DNA of 64,000 nucleotides from Xanthomonas sontii (GTDB taxonomy: Bacteria; Pseudomonadota; Gammaproteobacteria; Xanthomonadales; Xanthomonadaceae): positions 2,540,001 to 2,604,000 of the forward strand of contig NZ_CP132342.1 of assembly GCF_040529055.1 (NCBI RefSeq). The letters are read 5' to 3'. The stretch's first letter is position 1; each line of letters begins with the position of its first letter. The notes under the pieces were generated by a model. That model was not told where the DNA came from, made no database searches, and saw nothing but the letters and a program-made list of their open reading frames with translations. A program made the translations under genes and the position numbers. Below are positions 57,558 to 64,000 of this stretch, in pieces.

Positions 57558-57909
57558 GGGGATGCTCCGGAGCGTGGGGGAGGGCGACGGATTGCCGGAT
57601 GCAAACTAGCGGGGCGCCGATCCGGGTCAACCGACAAAATCGCGAACTCCCGCGGCGGTCACGCCGGATCTTCGAAGCGGGTCCGCTTGTGACAACGCTG
57701 TGTCGGAATCGGCATCGCGCATGCGGTTTTCCGTCGAATCCGCGCACCGCCGAAGCGTGCGCGCGTGCACAGCCGCGCGGCGGTTGGGATGTGCGCGGCA
57801 CCGCTGCGTGCCGCGGTCGGATCGCGTCATCGATGCCGGCAATCGAGAGCGGCGCAAAAATAGGCGTTGACAAGGTCGCGGCGGCACCGCAGAATTCGCG
57901 GCCTTCAGC
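57558..57909. other. Intergenic region with tRNA promoter
   Basis: These 352 bases separate the VirK-family gene from the plus-strand tRNA. The only clear signal is the tRNA promoter at 57867-57895; a VirK promoter must lie in the left half but is not obvious. No gene is evident. Confidence 0.6.
57867..57895 (+). promoter_or_regulatory. Promoter of the plus-strand tRNA-Leu
   Basis: TTGACA (57867-57872) and CAGAAT (57890-57895) are 17 nt apart; the tRNA starts at 57910. Confidence 0.75.
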
Positions 57910-57994
<85 letters not shown>

Positions 57995-58133
57995 CATGCA
58001 AGATCGCGAGAGCGCTGAACTCTCGCACCGACCGGCCCGCTGACGCGGGCTTCGTCGTTTCTGGGGCGCACGTTCGCCGCAGCGCGCCGCCCGGTTCGGG
58101 TGACGGCCACCTGCATGGGAGTACCATGCGCGG

Positions 58134-60557
58134 ATGACAACTCGCAAAAGCAAGTCCGGCAAGCCCGGCAAATCCGCGTCCGGCGACGCGCCCACCTCCG
58201 ATACGCCGAAGAAATCGCGTCTGCCCGCCTGGATGCCCAGCTTCCTGCGCCGCGGCCCCAAGCCGCCGCTGCAACCGCTGCACCCTCCGTCGCCGCCGCC
58301 GGCGGCCGCGCCCGACACTGCCGCGCCGATCCACGACCCCTATGCCGCACGCGAGGCCGAGCGCTATGCGCAGCCGATCGCCAGCCGCGAGGCGATCCTG
58401 CAACTGCTCGAACGCTGCGACGGTCCGCAGACCCTGGACGAACTGGCCGAACAGCTCGGTCTGACCGAGCCGACCCGCAAGGAAGCGCTGAGCAAGCGCC
58501 TGGGTGCGATGCTGCGCGAAGCCCAGGTCGTGCAGAACCGCCGCGGCGGCTACGCGCCGCTGCAGCAGACCAACCTGATCCCCGGTGTGGTGATCGCCAA
58601 TCCGGACGGATTCGGCTTCCTGCGCCCGGACGAGGGCGGCGACGACCTGTTCCTGCCGCCGTACGAAATGCGCAAGGTGCTGCATGGCGACCGCGCGCTG
58701 GCCAACGTCACCGGCATCGACCGCCGCGGCCGCCGCGAGGGCAGCATCGCGCGCGTGCTCGAGCGCGGCCTGACCCGCATGATCGGCCGCTTCAGCCTGG
58801 AAGCCGGCATCGCCTTCGTGGTGCCGGACGACAAGCGCATCCAGCGCAACGTGCAGATCCCCGCCGACGCCGTCGGCGAGGCCCGCGACGGGCAACTGGT
58901 GGTGTGCGAACTCACCTCCGCGCCGGATGCGCGGCGCCCGCCGATCGGCAAGATCATCGCCGTGCTGGGCGACAAGCTGACCCCGTCGCTGCTGGTGGAA
59001 GCGGCGATCCATGGCCACGAGCTGCCCTACGAGTTCCCGCAAGAGGTGCTGGACGAAGCCGCGGCGGTGCCGCTGACGGTGGAGCCGGCGGCGATCAAGG
59101 GCCGCGTGGACCTGCGGCAGACGCCGCTGGTGACCATCGACGGCGCCGACGCCAAGGACTTCGACGACGCGGTGTTCTGCGAGTCCAACGCCGACGGGTT
59201 CCGCCTGGTGGTGGCGATCGCCGACGTGTCGCACTACGTGCGTCCGGGCACGCCGCTGGACACCGAGGCGGTCAAGCGCGCGACCTCGGTATATTTCCCC
59301 GGTTTCGTGGTGCCGATGCTGCCGGAGACGCTGTCCAACGGCATCTGCTCGCTCAACCCCAAGGTCGACCGCATGTGCTTCGTCTGCGACATGCAGATCG
59401 ACCGCCAGGGCGAGGTGGCCGGTGCGCGCTTCTACGAGGCGGTGATGAACTCGCACGCGCGGCTCACCTACGAACAGGTGTGGCAGGCGGTCGGCGAAAA
59501 AGACGAGCAGGTGCGCAAGGACGTGGCGGCGGTGCTGCCGCAGCTGGAGCGGCTGCATCAGCTGTACCAGATCCTGGCCAAGGCGCGCGCGCGCCGCGGC
59601 GCGATCGAGTTCGAGACCGCGGAAGTGCGCTTCGTGCTCGACAACACCGGCGAGGTGACCCAGGCCGGCATGCTGGTGCGCAACGACGCGCACAAGCTGA
59701 TCGAGGAATGCATGATCGCCGCCAACGTGGCCGCGGCGCGCTACCTGCTGGAAACGCACATTCCGGCGCCGTTCCGCGTGCACGAGCGCCCGCCGGAATC
59801 CAAGTACGCCGACCTGCTGGAGTTCCTCAAGGAATTCAAGCTGAGCCTGCCGGCGTGGAGCAAGGTGGTACCGGGCGACTACACCAAGCTGCTGAAGAAG
59901 GTGCGCGAGCGTCCGGACGCGGCGCTGCTGGAATCGGTGCTGCTGCGCAGCCAGAGCATGGCGGTGTACTCGCCCGACAACGCCGGCCACTTCGGCCTGG
60001 CGCTGGAGGCGTACGCGCACTTCACCTCGCCGATCCGCCGCTATCCGGACCTGCTGGTGCACCGCGCGATCAAGTACGCGCTGACCCGCGGCGCGCCGGA
60101 CAAGTACCTGTACGCGCCGCGCGCGATGGCGGCGCTGGCGCTGCAGTGCTCCGAGCGCGAGCGCCGTGCCGACGAGGCCGAGCGCGAGGTCGACGAGCGC
60201 TACCGCGCCGCGTGGATGGAGAAGCACGTCGGCGGGCAGTTCGACGGCGTGGTCAGCGGCGTGACCAGCTTCGGCCTGTTCGTCGAGCTGGACCAGTCCA
60301 AGGTCAACGGCCTGATCCACGTGACCCAGTTGCCGCAGGACTATTACCACTTCGACGCCACCCGCAAGACCCTGACCGGCGAGCGCCGCGGGCGCGAGTT
60401 CCGCCTTGGCGACCGCGTACGCATCCTGGTGCTGAAGGCGAGCATGGAAGAGCGCAAGATCGACTTCCGCCTGGTCGAAGAAGGCGAATCGGCACACGAC
60501 GAGTTGCCGCCGCCGCCGCGTGGGCAGCCGGCCAAGCGCAAGAAAAAGAAGTACTGA
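58134..60557 (+). CDS. rnr: Ribonuclease R
   Basis: RNase R is a 3'-5' exoribonuclease that degrades structured RNA. The 807-residue product has a basic N-terminal tail and a winged-helix domain (ILQLLERCDGPQTLDELAEQ). Cold-shock domains (VIANPDGFGFLRPDEGGDDL), the RNB catalytic core with TIDGADAKDFDDAV (about 335-348, four metal Asp), an S1 domain from about 699 and a lysine-rich end KRKKKKY complete it. rlmB follows after a GFA-family gene, the usual rnr-rlmB neighbourhood. Confidence 0.97.
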   Translation: MTTRKSKSGKPGKSASGDAPTSDTPKKSRLPAWMPSFLRRGPKPPLQPLHPPSPPPAAAPDTAAPIHDPYAAREAERYAQPIASREAILQLLERCDGPQTLDELAEQLGLTEPTRKEALSKRLGAMLREAQVVQNRRGGYAPLQQTNLIPGVVIANPDGFGFLRPDEGGDDLFLPPYEMRKVLHGDRALANVTGIDRRGRREGSIARVLERGLTRMIGRFSLEAGIAFVVPDDKRIQRNVQIPADAVGEARDGQLVVCELTSAPDARRPPIGKIIAVLGDKLTPSLLVEAAIHGHELPYEFPQEVLDEAAAVPLTVEPAAIKGRVDLRQTPLVTIDGADAKDFDDAVFCESNADGFRLVVAIADVSHYVRPGTPLDTEAVKRATSVYFPGFVVPMLPETLSNGICSLNPKVDRMCFVCDMQIDRQGEVAGARFYEAVMNSHARLTYEQVWQAVGEKDEQVRKDVAAVLPQLERLHQLYQILAKARARRGAIEFETAEVRFVLDNTGEVTQAGMLVRNDAHKLIEECMIAANVAAARYLLETHIPAPFRVHERPPESKYADLLEFLKEFKLSLPAWSKVVPGDYTKLLKKVRERPDAALLESVLLRSQSMAVYSPDNAGHFGLALEAYAHFTSPIRRYPDLLVHRAIKYALTRGAPDKYLYAPRAMAALALQCSERERRADEAEREVDERYRAAWMEKHVGGQFDGVVSGVTSFGLFVELDQSKVNGLIHVTQLPQDYYHFDATRKTLTGERRGREFRLGDRVRILVLKASMEERKIDFRLVEEGESAHDELPPPPRGQPAKRKKKKY

Positions 60558-60659
60558 CGGCGCAGCGTCGCGGCGACCGAATGGCGGCCGCCGCGATCGC
60601 GCTTCCCGTGCGTCGTGCGGGAGCCACCTGCGCGATGCGGTTCGCAGCGGAGAGCGGAT

Positions 60660-61127
60660 ATGGAGCAGGAGTACAGCGGCGGTTGCCAGTGCGGTGCGGT
60701 GCGTTTCCGCGTGCGCGGGCGGCTGCACGACGCCTCGATCTGCCATTGCCGGATGTGCCAGAAGGCGTTCGGCGCCTACTACGCGCCGCTGGTCTCCACC
60801 CGTGGTGCGGACCTGACCTGGACCCGCGGCGCGCCCAGGCGCTTCGCCTCGTCCAACCTGGTGCAGCGCGGCTTCTGCGCCGACTGCGGCACGCCGCTGA
60901 CCTACGAGGCCCCGGATGGCGTCGCCATCGCGGCCGGCGCCTTCGACCATCCGGAGGCCTTGCCGCCGACCATCCAGTACGGCATCGAGGCGAAGCTGCC
61001 ATTCGTCGACGCCCTGCATCGGCTGTCGGCGATCCGCACCGAAGGCGATCTGGCCGCCGCGCCGTTCCTGGCCGATGTCGTCTCCCGCCAGCATCCGGAC
61101 CACGACACCGAGCGCTGGCCGGCTTGA
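60660..61127 (+). CDS. GFA (glutathione-dependent formaldehyde-activating)-family protein
   Basis: The 155-residue protein has the zinc-binding cysteines of the family: GGCQCGAVRF, CHCRMCQKAFG and FCADCGTPLTY. It begins MEQEYSGG at 60660; the frame is open 45 nt earlier. Such proteins bind zinc, and some assist formaldehyde-glutathione adduct formation, though most members are uncharacterised. Inserted between rnr and rlmB. Confidence 0.9.
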   Translation: MEQEYSGGCQCGAVRFRVRGRLHDASICHCRMCQKAFGAYYAPLVSTRGADLTWTRGAPRRFASSNLVQRGFCADCGTPLTYEAPDGVAIAAGAFDHPEALPPTIQYGIEAKLPFVDALHRLSAIRTEGDLAAAPFLADVVSRQHPDHDTERWPA

Positions 61128-61461
61128 GGTGCGATGGGCAGTGCCGACGACGAGCGGAGCGTGTCGGTGCCGGCAACCTCGGGTCATCGGCGCGCCAGGC
61201 AGCAGGCCGGGGTTCCCCAGTTCACCGCGTCGGGACTGAAGTCCCTCCCACAAGGCCGCGCCGCGCCCTGACTGGATGACTCTGCGTCGGTGTTCTTGCC
61301 GCCGCGGCACGCATGCCCCGGGCATCGCAGGAAAGCACGACGTCGCGGCCAAGCCGCTTCTACCATTCCCAATTCCCAATTCCCCATTCCCAGCCCCCAG
61401 GCATGACGCCAGCGGCCACAACCCCTACCATGCCCGCTTTCCTTACGCGTAGTCCCGCCTC
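61128..61461 (+). other. Intergenic region carrying fragments of repeat families
   Basis: These 334 bases contain no gene. They hold a GGACTGAAGTCCCTCCCACA element (near 61234-61253), a CGCGGCCAAGCCGCTTCTAC fragment (near 61344-61363) and a GGGAAT-type repeat (61362-61391) in reverse orientation. The rlmB promoter is presumably close to 61440-61460 but unclear. Confidence 0.65.
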
Positions 61462-62208
61462 ATGAGCAAGCAGAACCAGTGGATCGTCGGCGTCAATGCC
61501 GTGGCCTCGTCGATCGAGAACGACGCGGACAACGTGCGCGAGGTGCTGGTGGAAGCGGGCAGCAAGAATCCGCGTCTGCAGGAGATCGAGGAGAACGCGC
61601 GGCGCAAGGGCATCGACGTGCGGCGGGTGAACACGCAGGCGCTGGACGGCGTCGGCGGCTCGGTGCGCCATCAGGGCGTGGCCGCGCGTTATGCCGCGGC
61701 GCGGACCTGGGCCGAGAGCGAACTGGAAGGCCTGGTCAGCGCCGCCGAGGGCCGCGCCCTGCTGCTGGTGCTGGACGGTGTGCAGGATCCGCACAACCTC
61801 GGCGCCTGCCTGCGCAGTGCCGCCGCGGCCGGGGTGACCGCGGTGGTGATTCCCAAGGACAAATCGGCGCCGGTCAACGCCACCGTGCGCAAGACCTCGG
61901 CCGGCGCCGCCGACCGCCTGCCGATCGTGGCGGTGACCAACCTGGCGCGCTGCCTGCGCGAGCTGCAGAAGCAGGGCGTGTGGATCTACGGCCTGGCCGG
62001 CGAGGCCGAGACCTCGCTGTACGCGCAGGACCTGCGCGGCAACGTGGCGCTGGTGCTGGGCGGCGAGTCCGACGGCCTGCGCCGGCTGACCCGCGAGCAT
62101 TGCGATGGCTTGGTGCGGATCCCGATGCCAGGCGAGATCGAGAGCCTCAACGTCTCGGTCGCCGCCGGCGTGACCCTGTTCGAAGCGGTACGGCAGCGCC
62201 TGGGCTGA
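61462..62208 (+). CDS. rlmB: 23S rRNA (guanosine(2251)-2'-O)-methyltransferase RlmB
   Basis: RlmB 2'-O-methylates G2251 in the ribosomal P-site loop of 23S rRNA. The 248-residue SPOUT enzyme has the N-terminal substrate domain (QNQWIVGVNAVASSIE) and motifs DGVQDPHNLGACLRSAAAAG, LVLGGESDGLRRL and IPMPGEIESLNVSVAAG, the trefoil knot of SpoU family members. Length agrees with E. coli (243). Confidence 0.97.
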   Translation: MSKQNQWIVGVNAVASSIENDADNVREVLVEAGSKNPRLQEIEENARRKGIDVRRVNTQALDGVGGSVRHQGVAARYAAARTWAESELEGLVSAAEGRALLLVLDGVQDPHNLGACLRSAAAAGVTAVVIPKDKSAPVNATVRKTSAGAADRLPIVAVTNLARCLRELQKQGVWIYGLAGEAETSLYAQDLRGNVALVLGGESDGLRRLTREHCDGLVRIPMPGEIESLNVSVAAGVTLFEAVRQRLG

Positions 62209-62703
62209 GCGCCCGGTGCATTGATGCCGCGGTTGTGAAGCCGTCAGCGCATCTTCATGCCTGGAGCAAGCAAAGCCCCTCTCCCCCCGGGAGAGGGGTT
62301 GGGGTGAGGGTACGGGGCGAAGCCATCGCGCATCAGGACGACACCAGGCTTCGCTCGCCCCTTGTCGCCGCTGCGATCGATGTCTTCCCAGGCTTCGCCC
62401 GTCCCCTCATCCGCCCCTGCGGGGCACCTTCTCCCGATGGGAGAAGGGAGCGTGCTGCGATGGAATGTTGTTGCTGCTGCGCTCTGCGAAGGCCGCTCCG
62501 GCTTAACCGCCGCGCAATCTTCACACGTCCTTTTCCCGCAGCCTGCTACGGCCTACACCCGCAGCGACGCTTTTTTGCCTACCATGGGCGCTCGTCCCGT
62601 GTTCCGCTCCGGTAATGAGTCTGTGTCGCCCCCGTCCCCTTGACGCTGGACCCCCGCGCCAGGGTCCTGTCGCGCCCCGCCTGCGTCGGATCGGGTCGGG
62701 ACA
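62209..62703 (+). other. Intergenic region with two hairpin repeats
   Basis: These 495 bases have no obvious gene. Two strong hairpins occur: 62276-62285/62289-62298 (10-bp perfect, part of the 36-nt repeat) and 62427-62435/62439-62447 (9-bp). Either could stop rlmB transcription though neither has a T run. The rest shows no feature I can name. Confidence 0.6.
62275..62310. repeat. CCCTCACCCCAACCCC hairpin repeat, copy 2 (reverse)
   Basis: 36-nt element related to 23128-23163 (34 of 36 positions as reverse complement), with the perfect inverted arms CCCCTCTCCC and GGGAGAGGGG around CCC. Confidence 0.85.
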
Positions 62704-64000
62704 GTGAGCGTCGCCAGGGGGAGGGGTGAGACAGCACGCGACCGCGGGCGCGCGTGGCCGGTGCTGCTGTTCTTGCTGCTGGCATTGGGCGTGGCGTGGC
62801 GCGCCGTGGCCGCCGATGGTGGCGCAGACGGGGTGCCGCCGCTACGCGACTACGCGATCGATTCCTGGACCTCGCGCAACGGCCTGCCGCACAACTCCCT
62901 GCGCGATCTGGCGCAGACCCCGGACGGCCGCCTGTGGTTCGCCACCTGGGAAGGGCTGGTGCGCTACAACGGCCTGGACTTCGCCGTCATCGACCGCAGC
63001 ACCCGCCCGGGCCTGCCCGACAACGGCGTGGGCTCGCTGTACGTGGACCGCGCCGGCGCGCTGTGGCTGAGCGATTCGCGCGGCAATCTCGGCCGCCACG
63101 ATGCGGCCGGCAACTGGCGTTTCTGGCGGCAGCCGCCGGGCTGGCCGCATGCGCTGATCCACGCCATGACCCAGGACCGCGACGGCCGCATGTGGCTGCT
63201 GTTCGAAGGCAACGGCCTGGGCTGCCTGTGGCCGGACGGTCGCTTCGATTACCAGCCGGCGCCGCGCGACCTGCCGTTGGCGGCGAGCTTCCCGCACATG
63301 GCCGCCGACGACCAGGGGCGGATCTGGATCGGCAGTCTCGATGGCCTGCTGTACCGCGACCCGCAGGGCGTGCTGCGGCGCGCGCCGGCCGCGTTCGGCC
63401 TGCCGCCGGGGCTGGCCTGGCCGTATCGGGCACCGGACGGCTCGCTGTGGCTGGTGGCCGGCGAGAACCTGTACCGACTGCAGGGCGAGCAGGCGGTGCT
63501 GGTGCAGCACCTGCCGGGCTACGGCCATTTCACCTCGATGCTGCGCGACCGCGATGGCGCGATCTGGCTGGGCACCGAGAACCAGGGACTGCTGCGGATC
63601 AGTGTGCACGGCATCGAGCGCATGCTGCCGGGCGACGTGCTGCCCAACGGGCGCATCGTCAGCCTGCTGCAGGACGCCGAGGGCAGCATCTGGATCGGCG
63701 CCAATGGCGGCCTGTTCCGGCTGCGCGAGACGCTGTTCGCCGGCTACACCCGCCGCGACGGACTCAGTGGCGACTACGTGCGCGCGCTGCTGGAGACGCC
63801 GGACGGCGCGCTGTGGATCGGCAGCGCCGCCGGGCTGGACCGGATGGCGCCGGATGGCCGCATCGCCCCGGTTGCGCTGCGCGACGCGCCATCGGTCCTG
63901 AGCCTGGCGCGCGGCCGCGACGGCGACCTGTGGATGGGGACCTACGCCGACGGCGTGTTCCGCCTGCGCGACGGCCGCGTCGTGCGCCACTACGGAACCA
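62704..64000 (+). CDS. Two-component-regulator-propeller sensor protein (partial, N-terminal part)
   Basis: The gene runs off the right edge; 432 codons are visible. A GTG start at 62704 gives an Arg-rich N-terminus and signal sequence (WPVLLFLLLALGVAWRAVAA). Repeated beta-propeller blades of the reg_prop type follow: LRDLAQTPDGRLWFATWEGL, HMAADDQGRIWIGSLDGLLY, LLQDAEGSIWIGANGGLFRL and LLETPDGALWIGSAAGLDRM. These are the periplasmic sensor of large hybrid or GGDEF sensors that bind polysaccharide breakdown products. The C-terminal output domain is not in the window. The start is uncertain because no ATG lies nearby. Confidence 0.85.
   Translation, partial: MSVARGRGETARDRGRAWPVLLFLLLALGVAWRAVAADGGADGVPPLRDYAIDSWTSRNGLPHNSLRDLAQTPDGRLWFATWEGLVRYNGLDFAVIDRSTRPGLPDNGVGSLYVDRAGALWLSDSRGNLGRHDAAGNWRFWRQPPGWPHALIHAMTQDRDGRMWLLFEGNGLGCLWPDGRFDYQPAPRDLPLAASFPHMAADDQGRIWIGSLDGLLYRDPQGVLRRAPAAFGLPPGLAWPYRAPDGSLWLVAGENLYRLQGEQAVLVQHLPGYGHFTSMLRDRDGAIWLGTENQGLLRISVHGIERMLPGDVLPNGRIVSLLQDAEGSIWIGANGGLFRLRETLFAGYTRRDGLSGDYVRALLETPDGALWIGSAAGLDRMAPDGRIAPVALRDAPSVLSLARGRDGDLWMGTYADGVFRLRDGRVVRHYGT

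Overview
The window is a GC-rich gammaproteobacterial chromosome segment. It is most likely from Xanthomonas or a close relative in the Lysobacteraceae. Reasons: the bamA-rseP-dxr-cdsA-uppS-frr-pyrH / tsf-rpsB block, a map-glnD-dapD and dapE-asnB layout, an emrRCAB efflux operon like that of Stenotrophomonas, VirK and TorF-type proteins, and the intergenic hairpin repeat families typical of xanthomonads. The genus is an inference; no rRNA is present. There is no insertion sequence, integrase or CRISPR array.

Layout. 1-10607 (minus strand): cell-envelope and translation core genes, namely bamA (cut by the left edge), rseP, dxr, cdsA, uppS, frr, pyrH, an HDOD-GGDEF protein, tsf and rpsB, with an rpsB promoter and two terminators. 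10621-16330 (minus): a six-gene archaic (Csu-like) chaperone-usher pilus operon with two chaperones and a two-domain tip-adhesin candidate. 16557-27848 (plus): map, glnD, dapD, an unknown gene, a lipoprotein, an ArsC/Spx-like protein, a GNAT acetyltransferase, dapE, an Asn-rich leader peptide with attenuator, asnB and a LysE-family exporter. 27945-34168 (minus): two paralogous membrane GGDEF proteins, a beta-helix lipoprotein and a penicillin-acylase-family enzyme. 34361-44918 (plus): a bacterioferritin-like protein, a DUF2147 protein, then an accessory metabolic cluster (TorF porin, FGGY kinase, class II aldolase, class III aminotransferase, degenerate aldolase, MFS transporter, aldehyde dehydrogenase, TetR). 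45085-49228 (minus): a fibre-like membrane protein, parC and an AraC regulator. 49370-54095 (plus): emrR-emrC-emrA-emrB. 54338-64000: a tandem SGNH hydrolase, an XRE regulator, a small ORF, two identical tRNA-Leu(CAG) genes in divergent orientation around a VirK-family gene, rnr, a GFA-family protein, rlmB, and the start of a large beta-propeller sensor that runs off the right edge.

The most notable signal is between dapE and asnB. A 31-codon ORF has six Asn codons, all in codons 11-22, and is followed by a perfect 26-nt palindromic terminator. The end of the ORF carries a 14-nt exact copy of the terminator's 3' arm that could form an antiterminator. This has the architecture of ribosome-mediated transcription attenuation responding to asparagine, placed directly before asparagine synthetase. 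Attenuators known to me in proteobacteria serve trp, his, leu, ilv, thr and phe; I know of no described asparagine case. The second point of interest is the 35960-44918 catabolic-looking cluster, whose substrate I cannot name.
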